NCBI GenBank assembly: GCA_036571765.1
Contig: BROE01000011.1
Location: 1,396,219-1,460,218, forward strand
DNA length: 64,000 nucleotides
DNA from: Plecoglossus altivelis
Taxonomy: Eukaryota > Chordata > Actinopteri > Osmeriformes > Plecoglossidae
Reading direction: 5' to 3'
Part shown: positions 13,113-25,489 of the stretch, in pieces
Position numbering within the stretch: position 1 is the first letter of the stretch
Layout of the letters: each line of letters begins with the position of its first letter
Translations under genes and position numbers: made by a program
Notes under the pieces: model-generated
Told to the model about the DNA's origin: nothing
Database searches by the model: none
The model's input: only the letters and a program-made list of their open reading frames with translations

Positions 13113-16100
13113 CTACTCTGCGCCTTGTCCACCTCCGGTCTGCTCATCTCCCTTCTTCTTGTGGCCGGACACAATGTCGTCAATACGCAACAACAAGATG
13201 GCCGTCTGAGGAGAGGGAAAAGACAAGAGGGAATAAAGATTAGAAAAGAGATCCTGACAATAGAGTGGATGACAGAAACATATAGAACTCCCTGTTATGG
13301 GAAATACTGAATGAATGATAGTGTATGAGTGAGAGAGGGTTAGTCCACCTCCTCCTTACCTCCACTGCAGTCTTGTATGTCTGAGCCTTGACGGCCAGGG
13401 GCTCCCAGATCCCCATGGCCGTCATGTCAGCCAGGGCTCCGGTCTCCCCGTTCACCCCCCACGATGTGCTGCCCTCCTGGGTGTGTTTGGCCTGGAGGGA
13501 GGGGGGCATGGAGGTCAGCATTAAGCATCACACGCACGCGCATCACGTGCATCACGCGCATCACGCGCACGCACACACTCTTACCCGGAGTGAAGTGAGC
13601 ACCCTAATGGTGGAGGCGCCACAGTTCTGGATGAGGGTTCTGGGCACCACCTCCAGAGCCTGGGCCACAGCGCGGTATGGCCACTGCTCCACCCCAGTCA
13701 GGGAGCGCGAGCGCTCCATCAGGCGCTTGGACACGGCCATCTCTGCCGCCCCGCCCCCCGGCAGCAGGCTGGGCTCCAGCAGCACGTTACGACACACCTG
13801 CATGGCGTCCTGCAGGTTCCTCTCCACTTCCTGTCCGGGGGAAGGAGGCGCGGTAGAGCGAGAGAAACAAGGAGCGAGAAAAAGTCACAAACACAAATAT
13901 CACAAAGACACTGATTGATATGGCGACTAGTGTAGGTCTCTGTCTCTCTCTGCGTCTCTCTCCTCCTCTGCGTCTCTCTCCTCCTCTGCGTCTCTCTCCT
14001 CCTCTGCGTCTCTCTCCTCCTGTGGACTGTGACCTGGCAGAGTGGATCCTGGACTACCTCACGAACCGACCTCAGTTTGTGAGAGCCCGGGATTGTGTGT
14101 CTGACACTCTGACCTGCAGTGTGGGGGCGCCGCAGGGCACTGTCCTAGCGCCCTTCCTCTTCACCCTCTACACCTCGGACTTCAGACACAACACGGACAG
14201 CTGTGTTCTGCAGAAGTTCTCTGACGACTCTGCCATCATCGGACTCATCACGGACAACGATGATGCAGAGTACAGAGGACTAACACAGGACTTTGTGGAC
14301 TGGTGTCAGCAGAACCACCTCCTCATCAACGCGGGAAAGACCAAGGAGATGCTGGTGGACTTCCGCCGACGCCACTCCACTGCCCCCTCACCAGTGAACA
14401 TCCAGGGAAAGGACATTGAGAGAGTGGACGCATACAAGTACCTGGGTGTTCATCTGAACCACAAACTGGACTGGACTCATAACACAGACGCACTGTACAG
14501 GAAGAGTCAGAGTCGGCTCTACCTCCTGAGGAGACTCAGGTCTTTTGGAGTGTCAGGGCCGCTCCTGAGGACCTTCTACGACTCTGTGGTGGCACCAGCC
14601 GTCCTGTACGGTGTGGTCTGCTGGAGCAGCAGCATCACAGAGAGGGAGAGGAAGAAGCTGGACAAGGTCATCAAGAAGTCCAGCTCCGTCCTGGGCTGTG
14701 CTCTGGACTCAGTGCGTGAGGTGGGGGACAGAAGGGTCCTGGCTAAACTCGAGTCGATGCTGGACCATGAATCCCACCCCCTACAGGACGCCATGTCAGC
14801 CCTGGAGAGCAGCTTCAGTGACAGACTGATTCACCCTCGCTGTATGAAGGAGAGGTTTCGCAGGTCTTTCCTTCCTGCTGCTGTCAGACTTTACAATGAT
14901 CACTGTTAGCCCTGAACACGTGCCTGTCTCCACACATATGCTGTACGTACCGCCAGGATCTCCTTGCTGGCTCCTCTCAGCAGGATGGTGCAGGCCTTGG
15001 GGTCTTTGCACTCGGTGACAAAGGTGAAGTACTCGTCTCCGATCTTCTTGACCTCGAACAGCCCCGCCCCCGTTCCCACGTCCTCCTCGCGCAGCTCGTC
15101 CGTCCTGCTGGCGATGCGAGCGCCGCACGCCCTGGACCGCACGCACAGTTAGAAAGCTGCAGCTGTCTGTGATCTGGAGCAGGTTAGCTAATTGTGTGTG
15201 TAAGTATGTACACACTGTACAAGCACAGGAGATGAGTACGATGGTGCACGAGTTCCCCGCTAAGACTGTATGTATGTATGTATGTATGTATGTATGTATG
15301 TATGTATGTATGTATGTATGTGTGTATGTATGTAGGTCGGTGTGTAGGTGTGTGAGGGGGACTGACCTGGCGATCCTATTGTTGTCAGTCTTCCTAACTC
15401 GGCGGATGGCTGTGATGTTAGCCTTCATCAGGTAGTGCTGGGCTAGGTCTGGAGGAAGAGATGTTCATGATCATCTTGAAAAAGACTGGGAACAAACGTG
15501 TGTACAATATTTGTGAGCGCAGATGTGTGTGAGTTACCGGAAACTCCCTTCTCAGTGAAGACCAGGTCAGGTTTGAGGCTGATGATGTCTTCACAGATCT
15601 GCTGGATGTACTCTTCCTCCATTTGCAGGATCCTGGAGAAATCCTCCTCACGAGTGATCTCTATGTCCGTCTAACACACACACGTTGACACACAGTGTTT
15701 GTATCATCCTAGGGAGGTCTTGCTTGTGGCTGATCTCTATGTCCATCGTCAGATGGATCACAACACACAGGTGTTGTGTCCATGTGTGTGTCCCCGTGTC
15801 TGTACCTGGCTCTCTCCCTTCTTGTACTCCAGAGAACAGTCCAGCAGGATGATGCGAGGGTTCTTGATCATGCGCCTCATGCGCGGGTGTGTCACGTCTT
15901 TATTCACCATCACGCCCTTCAGCACGCATGAGTCCTCGATAATGCCACCAGGGACCTGACCACACACACACACACGTGTCACTCAATTAAAGAGCTATTC
16001 ATATTGCACATACCAGAACAGAAATGTTGCCCTTTCTCACACACTTCAATATCCACACACACGCTCATCCTTACCTTCTCAACCTTGGCATACTTCTTGA

Positions 16101-16551
16101 TGTCGATCTCCTTGCGGCCGCCCTCCTCCATCTCCACGGTCCTCACAGCGTCCAGGGCGATGCCGCACGCCATGTCAGACCAGCGGCTCAGGGCCTTGGT
16201 GTTGATGGCTGAGTGGATGATCTTCAGCATCATGGAGCGGTCCTCTGGGTCCACAGGGGTGCTGGGGTTGAGGAAAGGGGAAGGTCACTGGATAGTTCAG
16301 TGTATGTGTAGGGGGGTTCACTGTATGTCTTTATTGCTAATTCTGTGTGTGTGTCTGAGTTTAGGGGATGATGATCACTATGTGCGTGTGTGTACCTGAT
16401 GTCCTTCAGGGTGTTCAGCATGTCCTCCAGAGCCTGTCTGTAGGCACCAATGACGATAGTGGGGTGCATCTGCTGCTCCAGGAACTGCTCCGCTACAGAC
16501 AGCATCTCTCCAGCTGGTTGGAGAAGGCTACAGTCACCTCATCTGAGCCTG

Positions 16552-16592
<41 letters not shown>

Positions 16593-18650
16593 ATGTACCT
16601 GGAGCTGAGCACCTAAGAGCATCACAGCCTTAAACAACGCTAACACAGGCAACGCTATAGACAGCACATGACCTCCTAGGTATCAGAATCAGTACTAGGT
16701 TTTACGATGTAGGTTTCAGAACTACTTTCATCCTAGTTTCAGGCACCAGGATGTATGATTCAAGTCCTAGGATGAAGGAATCAAGGCGTGAAGCCGTACC
16801 AAGGATGATCACTGAGGTGGTCCCGTCCCCAACCTCCTCGTCCTGGGTACGACTGATCTCGATCATGGACTTGGCTGCAGGGTGCTGCACCTGGATCTGT
16901 GGGGGGGACGATGACACAGTCAGGTGGCCCTTGTTACACTGCAACCAGGCAGCACACGCCTGACCAAAGCCACGTGCAAGTGGAGCAGAGAATCAAAGGA
17001 CCAGGAGTGCACCTTTTTAGAATAAGGTAGGGAGAGAGAGAGGGCTTGGTAGGGAGGTAGGTAGGGAAGGGGAGGGACACAGGCCACAGGGACATCCATC
17101 ACTAGTGTCACTATAATCAGCCACAGGCTTCACTTCTGGGAGGAAGGCCTCTGAGAGAGTTCGACAGGTGTGAGCTAAACAAACAACAGAAACCAGTCTG
17201 CTGCCTTCTGATTGCTTGGCGAGGTCACCCGTAGTAACCATGTTCGCACCCGTCTGTCCCCTCAGACCAGCGGGGTTGGAGGGGGATGGGAGACAGTTCT
17301 ATCCTGACTACGACCCCCCCCTCCCGTTATATAATCATACTAACCATTCAACTTCTATACAAGTCCTAGGTTCTGTAATAATCCTGACCCTTGAGTTATA
17401 TACTTATAATCATGTAGTAGAACAGAAAGGGGACATGCTGTATTGGACAGACTGCGCTGTTTTACCAATACCAAAGAGAATGTAGAACACTGCCAACATT
17501 TCACGTCAAAAGTACCCAATCAGCTAGTGTGAAACACGATCAGTACACCCACCTCTCTCAGAATGGCGTTTCCATCGTTGGTCATGACAATGCCACCCAT
17601 GGGGTCCAACAGCATCTACACACGCGCACACACATTACTCCTTCGCCCATCATAGTACAGGTGAGTTGGTGCATGTGAGCAGTGAAACCTGCACCTCACC
17701 TTCATCATGGCCCTGGGACCCAGACATGTCCTGATGACATCAGCTATCGTCTGGAACACACACACACACACGTTATTATTTCTACCATGGCACCAATTAA
17801 ATGATATCCAGACTGACTGACACACAAAAACACATTTCTAACCTTGGCAGCAGTGATGTTTCCCTTCTGAACCTTACGGCCAGACTCTCTCTTTATATTC
17901 TGGTCTGCAAAGGAGACAAAGGAAAGAATGGTTAAAGCGGGAATGACGGAGAGACAGAATGAGGAGAGGGTCAACAACTGATCTCAAAACCGTGGTCATA
18001 AGGGATGGAAATTAAACGCTGGTTAAATGAATGCTTCGTTTAATGACCGACACCTATTCTATTTCACGTTGTCAAAACACAAATGGACGCAGGACCAGGT
18101 GCCAGTCTGTCAACAACGGATCACAAATTGTCAGCATCTACCTGATGTAGTCTACGGACTTATAAGTCATAGGAGCGAGCTAATGAAGAAGCTAGTCTGC
18201 TACTTTGTATTTGCTGGCTACTGAATTGCCGTCACTGTCAACTAGCCAGCTAGGTAGCCTCAGCTAGGCTAGGCCCTCAGTCTGAGAAGGACTCAGTATA
18301 GTTCGCAAGCTAAATTTAGCTAAGGCTTCAATGGCTTGGTTGAAAGATTTTTTATTTAATACTACTGATAGCTAGTAGCACCGGGACATCGCAGTATAGT
18401 GGCTACTAGTACAGGTAGTTAGCATAGTTAGGTTTCCGGCAGTTAGACATGCCGCATCATTGTGCAGCACATGCTGACTGCTTTGTCGTTCGCTAGCATC
18501 CGCTATGTGTGGCAGGCGTGTCCAGATACCACTAAGACAACAATACCCAAATTAATTTCATTGAAATTTCACACATGCTGTATCTATTAGGCGTATTATT
18601 ATTATTAATATGAACAACTTACTTAACACTAGAACCTGTTGGCCCATCAT
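13113..18650 (-). CDS. cct3: T-complex protein 1 subunit gamma (CCT/TRiC chaperonin subunit 3)
   Basis: Fourteen exons in transcript order: 18623-18650, 17843-17904, 17700-17750, 17553-17615, 16800-16896, 16396-16513, 16075-16261, 15806-15955, 15538-15670, 15367-15448, 14951-15131, 13585-13830, 13360-13491, 13113-13205. Every junction keeps phase; the product is 540 residues, close to the 545 of mammals. It begins MMGQQVLVLNQN. Equatorial-domain nucleotide motif GDGTTS is at residues 91-96, and the family segments RKEIDIKKYAKVEK and MTGVEQWPYRAVAQALE are recognisable (the former exact here, the latter as LTGVEQWPYRAVAQALE). The C-terminus ends GGGQGAE. Established role: one of eight paralogous subunits of the cytosolic ATP-driven ring that folds actin, tubulin and WD proteins. 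The start is fixed by the first in-frame ATG in exon 1. One intron (13831-14950) carries an antisense LINE. Confidence 0.97.
13940..14025. repeat. Short minisatellite, ~18-bp TCTCTCTCCTCCTCTGCG units
   Basis: Four or so tandem copies immediately before the LINE reverse-transcriptase frame in a cct3 intron. It may be local expansion at the truncated 5' junction of the LINE. Confidence 0.85.
14026..14909 (+). mobile_element. 5'-truncated non-LTR retrotransposon, reverse transcriptase C-terminal part
   Basis: An uninterrupted frame of about 290 codons reads as the second half of a LINE reverse transcriptase: GAPQGTVLAPFLFTLYTSDF, then the catalytic-box variant FSDDSA, then YKYLGVHLNHKLDW, and a C-terminal segment ending FLPAAVRLYNDHC before a TAG at 14907. 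These motifs are typical of the CR1/L2/Rex group of fish LINEs; exact clade is not resolved. The endonuclease and fingers regions are absent, so it is a dead 5'-truncated copy, although the retained frame is intact. It lies antisense in a cct3 intron, ending about 40 bases from a cct3 splice donor. Confidence 0.9.
15265..15335. repeat. (GTAT)n microsatellite
   Basis: Uninterrupted tetranucleotide repeat in a cct3 intron, with a few variant units at the right end. Confidence 0.95.
16554..16592. repeat. (GT)n microsatellite in cct3 intron
   Basis: Pure dinucleotide run close to the acceptor side of the cct3 exon 16396-16513. Confidence 0.95.
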
Positions 18651-19026
18651 TTTGTCAGCTCGTGAGGAACAGCGGCCTGGAACTTTCTGGTAAGCACGAG
18701 AGGAAGGGGAGGAAGAAGGGAGGCACAGAAAGGCGGGTGGTTGATCACGTCTTGACCAATAGTCTAAGACAAAGTAATGACTGACTTAAATTCCTACCAA
18801 TAGAATGAGTAGAGAACGTTTAAGAGGATTAGTGGGGATATGACAAGGCACTCCCTAAAAACATTAGCCGGTAAACTCGATCGTTGAATTTGAATGACCT
18901 GTATTTGTTTGTATACTAATCCAATGCATGCATTTCACAGGGCTATAATTCTCTCTCGTACATATGCAACACGACTTGTGCCAGACAGTCAGAAAAATAC
19001 ATCAGAAGACTTCAGACAAATGTTTC
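18651..19026. other. cct3 5' flank, no gene
   Basis: Upstream of the cct3 start codon on the minus strand. The first bases are probably 5' UTR and promoter. No other coding signal seen before the pdia3-like 3' end begins at about 19027. Confidence 0.5.
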
Positions 19027-19032
19027 TTTATT
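19027..19032 (-). terminator. Poly(A) signal, likely pdia3-like gene
   Basis: TTTATT on the plus strand is AATAAA on the minus strand, about 1.7 kb beyond the pdia3-like stop codon. No other coding exon lies between, so this would give a long 3' UTR that includes the SINE at 19347-19640. Confidence 0.45.
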
Positions 19033-19346
19033 TTAATAAACTCTGCACATCTTTGTTTCATTGATAAAAGGGCCAAGAGGAACGGCCAGATTCAGCAGCA
19101 AATACACTGGTAATGGTTGGTCCTTTGCTGGCAATACAACAACAAAATCCCACTGATAAATTATAAGGCTTTGTCAAATGCAGAGACAGTATTAAACAAC
19201 ACAATTCAAAATGCAGTGACACTATTAGACAACACAGTGCTTTTACAGATTTGTACAAAAGTTGTTTTTGTTTCATTCCATTATATCATTCATACCAAAT
19301 CAATAAATATGCATAATAAATTAGTACCACACAACAAACACAACTA

Positions 19347-19640
19347 GGGGAAGTTGTGGCCTAATGGTTAGGGAGTCGGGCTTGTAACCTTCAAGTTGTT
19401 GGTTCGATTCTCACACCTGCAGGAATTGAAGGTGGGGATTGTGAACTAACAGCACTCTCTCTGCCTTCGATACCATGACTGAGGTGCCCTTGAGCAAGGC
19501 ACCGAACCCCCAATTGCTTCCCGGGCGCTGGAGCAATAGCTGCCCACTGCTCTGGATGTGTGTGTGTGCACTTGGATGGGGTAAATGCAGAGGTACATTT
19601 CGAGTATGGGTAACCATACTTGACAATACGTCACTTCACA
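19347..19640 (+). mobile_element. tRNA-derived SINE
   Basis: The head has an A box (TGGCCTAATGG) and a B box (GGTTCGATTCT) spaced as in a tRNA promoter. A conserved body follows, containing GAGGTGCCCTTGAGCAAGGC and ACCGAACCCCCAATTGC, a fish SINE body I recognise but cannot name with certainty. It is probably part of the pdia3-like 3' UTR in antisense orientation. Confidence 0.85.
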
Positions 19641-20744
19641 ACTATAGTATAAGCATGACCCAATTCCTCACAGTCTGATCAGGGTTCTATTACGTTTGAC
19701 CTGGGGTTCAAAAACCTGTGTGGACAGGGGTTCTAGAACCAATGTAATGCCTGGTATTCTGAACTTCCTGGTATTCTAAAGGTGGTTTAAAATATGGTGT
19801 TGGTCCTGGGGTTCCAAAAGTCTGGCGTCACGCCCACATTGCTGACAGCCTTCGGTCTTCTGTCCTTGGCTTGTAGACCTGCCCATCAAGCCATTTACGC
19901 CCCCCACTAAACCAATCTAAAAGGCCTAATATCTACATAGTCCATCTAAAAATAATTTTATAACTAACAGGAAACTGATATGAAGAAGCGAATCTAGCTA
20001 ATGACACCATAATAAATTGTGGGGAAAAAATTAGTGAGTGAGGAGTTTTTTGGAGACGGCCCCTGGCGACCATCAGTAGTATTGCACTTGAAGACACTTT
20101 CACATTGGCATCAGTTTTCAGCCCAGGAGATTGCCCCTTCATTCCAGAAACAAGAAATCAGTTGTCATGTTAGCTGCCAGTGTTGGTAGTGATGGTGGGT
20201 AAACCGGGATGGAGTTACTCGAAAACTGACGTAGCTCGGAGGTCATAAATGAGACCTTCAAGCCACAACCAATAAGGGAACTGGGATAGGAAGCCAGGGC
20301 AGAGTCTACACAGAATCATGTCGTTTTGAACAAGAGGAGAGAGAAAACAAATCTACACGCAGCATGAACTCTTGAAAGACAGCTGAGACTGCTGGATTCA
20401 GGGTCCTCTGCTGATGCCAGAGAACCTACCCACTGGTCTCTGTTTTGGGAACGTTCCAAATGGCTCTAAGGTCTTCTATCTCTCCACCTCCTCCTCATCT
20501 TTCACTTCAGGAAGTCCTTCTGTTTCAGTTCTGTGGGAATCTTCTGCACACAACCGGTGGCTCTGTTCCTGTAGAGTCAGCCACGCGACACTGTTTGAAA
20601 ACGATCTTGTCAAGAGATATTGTCCGATGTTCCTCCATGACTCTACAGTAAGACAGCCTGCACCGTGGGTGCCACGAGGGGATCCCCAAACCGCATCTCC
20701 CACCATGCACCCCGGGCCAGTCCTCACTTCCTGCTGCGGCTTGT

Positions 20745-23700
20745 TTACAGCTCTTCCCTCACTCCACTCACAATGAGGGCGCGTGAGGCTTCCTTTTTCA
20801 GGAAGTTGAGTAAGTCCTTCACCTCGCGAGGTCCCTGGCAACCAACAGCAACAGACCAATGAATGTGATTGGCCAGGTCTAGGGTTTGTTGAAAGACGGT
20901 GACGTGGTGGGTCTTACCTCGTATCGTTTCGGCTGGTTCTTCTTACCAGCTGGGGAGAAGTAGATGGTGGGAAAACTAGACACAGAGAAAGAGAGGGAGA
21001 TGATGGAATTAGCAACCAAGATGGTCATCGTACAACAGGGAGGAGAGAAGTAAGAGAGACAAAGAAAGTTGGACGAGGTGTCTCACCCTTGTATTTCAAA
21101 GCCTTCAGGGACATCATTGGCTGTAGCGTCCATCTTGGCGATGACAATATTGGGGTCATCATAGAGCTGCAAGACAGGGCATGTGCAATTAATTTAAAAA
21201 AAGAGAGTGATTGTGTGTATGTGTGTGAGAAAAAGTGAGCGAGCAGGTGAATATACAGCGAGTGTGCCTGTAAATGAGCAAGCAGTACTTGACAGTGTGT
21301 GTGTTTGTGTAAAGAGAGGGAGTGTGCAAGTCTGAATGTGCATGTGTGTTACTCACTTGCTCCGCAAGCTCTTTGTATTTTGGCTCCAGGCTTTTGCAGT
21401 GGCCACACCAGGGGGCATATAACTCTATCAACACATCCTTCTCTGCAGAATTCACTATCTCCTCAAATGACTCTGCTACCACAACCTGGACATCCGCACA
21501 CACACGCACACGATTAGATAGGTACTGTTGTTGTTAGAGACAATGTAGAGATTGACAGACTGGCAGACAGACAGACCTTGACGGGTCCCTTGTTCTTCTC
21601 AGGGACGGGCTCAGACTTAATGTAGCGCTTCAGTCGCCCAGCAAAGTACTCATCCAGGAACCTCTCCAGAGACTTGCCGTCCCTCCTGCATCACAGGGGA
21701 GCAGAGCAGGCTCCCACTTTAACCCCTTAGCTCCTCCAGCAGCAGACAGACCTCCTACGCTGCCTTTGCACTCACGTGAATTCCTCCCTCATGGTGTACT
21801 TGTGACCGCGGGCCGTCCGGATGGTCACGAAAGGCAGGTCTCCACCGTCGGACGCACCCAGGCCAAACTCCTGCTCCAACTCATCCACAAAGTCCCGCCG
21901 GTTGGCCACAGCGAAACTCAGGCCCTGGGAGAGGAACTGAGAGGCCACCTTCATCACCCTGGAAGAAGGGGAGGAGAGGGACGGAGGAGGAGAAGGGGAA
22001 AGAGGAAGTAAAAGGAGGAAATAGAAGAACAAGATGAAAAAGGGAGGGGTGAGAGAAGAAGGAGCTATCAGGTTCCACTGACAGATCAAGGCATATAAGT
22101 GGGGTTCAAGATTGGCCGGTGACTCTTACCTGTTCCTCCAATAGTTGGAGCCCTTGGGGTTGCGCAGGTAGTCCAGGTCGTAGTACACTGTCAACAAGTC
22201 CCGCCCCTTCATCCTGTCCTTGTTCTCATTGGTCAGGTGCGGGCAAATTCCAAAACTGTTCAATGAAGGAACCGGGACATTTATTAGACAACAAAGGGAG
22301 AGATACTGTACAGATGTTCTATTGAGAACGAGGGAGCAACATAGAGTGGCAGAAGAGAGAGAGAGACATGAGAGAGAGACAGAAGAGACAATACACACAA
22401 AGAGAGATACTCATACTGGAACTATTACCATGTCCACATTATTTTCCCCCCCATGGGTTCTGCGATAAAAGCCTCAACAGCACTGATCCAGTGTTTATAT
22501 AGCTGCTGGAACAAGCAGAACTGAAAGCGAGCCTTACATGTTGTCTCTGATGAAGCGTCGAAGAGAGGCTGGAGAGATGGTGTCGGTAAAGTGGACCACG
22601 CTGTCCTCAAATTTACTGCTCAGCCTGGGGGGCCGGAAGAGAAGCACGCTCCTGGACACACACACAAAAGGTGGAGGAGAAATTCTGAATGTTGGCCTGG
22701 CTGTGAGACAGTAAGATAGTAGCTATAATCCTATATCAATGAAAAGTGTTCGTAAAGAAATGATTTGTGTGCTGTCGGGTGGGGTTTTAACACATCCACA
22801 CAGCAGTGACCGTGGAAGTGTGGTTGGTCAGTAGCCGTGCGGGTGGTCTGAAGATGTCTTCACACGCGCGTCTCACTTGGCAGCCACGCCATACGGCGCT
22901 CCCAGGCTAAGGTCGGTTGTGTGGGCAAAGCGGAAGTGCTCCCTCATCATGCTGGCCGCCTTCAGAAACTCTGCCAGCTGGCCACCCTCTGACCCTGGGA
23001 AGAATCCTGGATTGGAGGGAGGGGAGGAGGTCATCCGCTGTGTCAGGCCTTCGCACAGAGCCATCGCAAGCAAGGAGAAACTCCCTGACTCAACGCTCTC
23101 TCTCACTCTTGCTCACACATTTGCATGCTCTCTCTCTCTCTCTCTCTCTCACTCACTCACTCACTCACACACTCACTCACACACTCACTCACTCACTCAC
23201 TCACACACTATTTCACACACTATTTCACACACTCACACACTATTTCACACAAACACTCACTCAGCCCCTCCCTCCCTCCCTCCCTCCCTGGCTCACCAAC
23301 AACGCTAGCATCAAAGTGGTTGATGAAGGTCTCGAGGTCAGCCTGGTTCTGCAGGCTCAGAGAGTTGGGACCCGACTGCTTCTTCATGTGGTGCACTATG
23401 CCATCTGGAGGCACAGCCAGGAGCAGAGTTCAGAACTACAGCGGTGACCACACACACACGCACGCACGCACGCACACACACACAAAGCAGACATACAAAC
23501 ACATCAACGCACAGATGCACCTGCTGTTCGTGGCCCATCGTAGCTTGAGGAATCTTCCCCGTTCCTGAATATCTTGAGTGTGGGATATCCTGTTACCCCA
23601 AAACGACCACACGTGTCTGGGTTGGCGGTACAGTCCACCTGGGCAGGAACGGAGAGAGCGGTGTGCGTGCGAGAGAGTGGTGTGCGTGCGAGAGAGCGGC

Positions 23701-24409
23701 GTGCGGTGATGGTGGAGGGGGGGTGAGAGAGGAGACAGATAAGAAGAGAAAGAGAGAGAGAGGGGACAACATTACTAAAACAGCAAATGAAGGAGCAGAC
23801 CACATCGTGCACAAGTTTTAGTGACCGGCTCCCAACCTTGGCCAGAGGTACGGTCCCTTTCAGTCGGCTTGCTGCGGTTTCAAAGTCTGGAGCGAGTTTT
23901 TTACAGTGTCCACACCTGCAAACACCAACCAGATGTTTCGTCTAATCAGAATCGAACAACTTCACGATAATGTGTAAGCTGGGAATATCAATATTTGTGG
24001 CATTTACTTATTTAAGACACCGTCTGAAGGGAAGAATTATACATTAATTAGCCTATTACTGAGGACATGATTCGCGGTTATAGATCTCTTGCTAGCGTCA
24101 AAGTGATTATGATAGGGATATTCTGGTCAGCAGACAGGCATCAGGACGCCCGCTTCAACGGCATAGCGGAAATCAAGACGCAGAAACAGCATGACAAGTA
24201 GCACAGACGCCGTATTTGACCCGTTTCTTTCATAGCATGATCGCTTACCACGGAGCGTAGAATTTTACAAGCATCGTCTCGTGTTCTGATGCCAGGTAAT
24301 CGAAATCCCCATCTCCAAGCTCGAGCACATCGCCCTTGGCGAGTACCGATCCGGCGAACATCCACATCGATAACGTGAGAGCAACAATGAGAGACGAAGA
24401 CGATGCCAT
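20745..24409 (-). CDS. pdia3: Protein disulfide-isomerase A3-like (ERp57 family), C-terminal REEL
   Basis: Thirteen exons: 24249-24409, 23837-23915, 23521-23638, 23297-23404, 22877-23006, 22538-22651, 22130-22255, 21776-21958, 21577-21685, 21357-21485, 21087-21166, 20918-20975, 20745-20834. Phases all agree; 494 residues. A hydrophobic signal peptide covers residues 1-24. Two thioredoxin a-type domains carry WCGHC sites, at C55-C58 and C403-C406, separated by b and b' domains (FGICPHLTNENKD, KGSNYWRNR). The protein ends SGVREEL, an ER-retention signal of KDEL type. The family acts in the ER lumen on glycoproteins delivered by calnexin/calreticulin. Unlike mammalian PDIA3, the tail lacks the lysine-rich stretch before the retention signal, so this may be a divergent teleost paralogue rather than the main pdia3. 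Confidence 0.92.
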
Positions 24410-25489
24410 GTTTTCACCCAAATAGCTACAAATAATGTAATATATAATGAGGAACGTAAAACCAAAAAGGTAAAATTACTGTCACAGCGGACGACAGACC
24501 ACCTTTCCCTGATTACGATGCAAGAGGCACTCTGAGGGGGCGGGGCATAAATAGAACCTGCCGGAAAGCGAGCGTGTGATTGGACTGGAAGGGTCAACGT
24601 TGATGCGATGTAACGACTCCATTGCGGTACTAGGATGCCCATCACATGACATCCGGTCGTTTTGGTTTAATAAGGGGTCATTTCAGATTTTCAGTTTTCA
24701 TTCGCTGTCCTGAAAACGAATTTAACTCTTAGAAGGATGTCGGCAATTTGGACGACTTTGCAATTACAGAATCATGCTCAAATGTAACCCATCCAACTTT
24801 AATATCCAAAAAGACTAGTTGTAGTCAACCATACACGCGTTTTTACAGTACATCATTATATACAAGCTGTACAACTATCACAATTATTGTTCAAGCGCTT
24901 CCCGTTAGACAAATACATCATCACCGTCAGATTTCTTGTTAGCATCAACTGACACATGGCTGTGCATGAGTTATATCTAAGCCCTGCAAATACCTGCATG
25001 GGGCAGGAATGGATCATAAACAATCTCCTCCAGTCTTACAAAAAGCTTTAAAGAGATTCAAACTGGCCTAAATCAAAAGTAATAGATACATGGCTCCCTC
25101 CCACACCACAAAAGGGTAAAATGTGTCTCTCGGTCCTGGAAGACCCCCGTCCAAAGCCACAGACTTGTGTCTAAGGAAGAACCCGCTAGCTGCTAGACAG
25201 CTAAACCTAGATGGTTCCCATCTAACATGCAGGGGGGATAAGGTGCATTTTCGTAAACATTTCTCCCTGAGAGAGAGAAACACACAAGCTCTTGACATGT
25301 CTTGGTAAGTAACTCCCTTTTCCTCCTCCTTTTCTTCTTCCTCTCTCACTCTCTCTCCATCCCTCCCTCATAAACCACGCTACTCTCTCTCTCGGGTCCA
25401 GGTAAATAAGGTGGTGCGATGGTTGTGGTTCCAGTTCTGATCCGGTAGAACACTGGTACTTTTCCTTTTGGAGTTCTCTCAAAACACGT
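24410..25489. other. pdia3-like promoter side and gon4l 3' flank
   Basis: No coding signal. Near 24530-24560 the sequence is GC-rich (GGGGGCGGGGC) followed by ATAAATA, a possible core promoter element. The minus-strand side of 25000-25489 is presumably gon4l 3' UTR. I see no ER-stress response element with both halves intact. Confidence 0.4.

Noticed and set aside
13388..13918. Plus-strand frame opposite cct3 exons
   Set aside because: It is the antisense shadow of cct3 exons 13360-13491 and 13585-13830.
20745..24409. Identification as PDIA4
   Set aside because: Only two CGHC domains are present and the b/b' segments follow PDIA3; PDIA4 has three catalytic domains.
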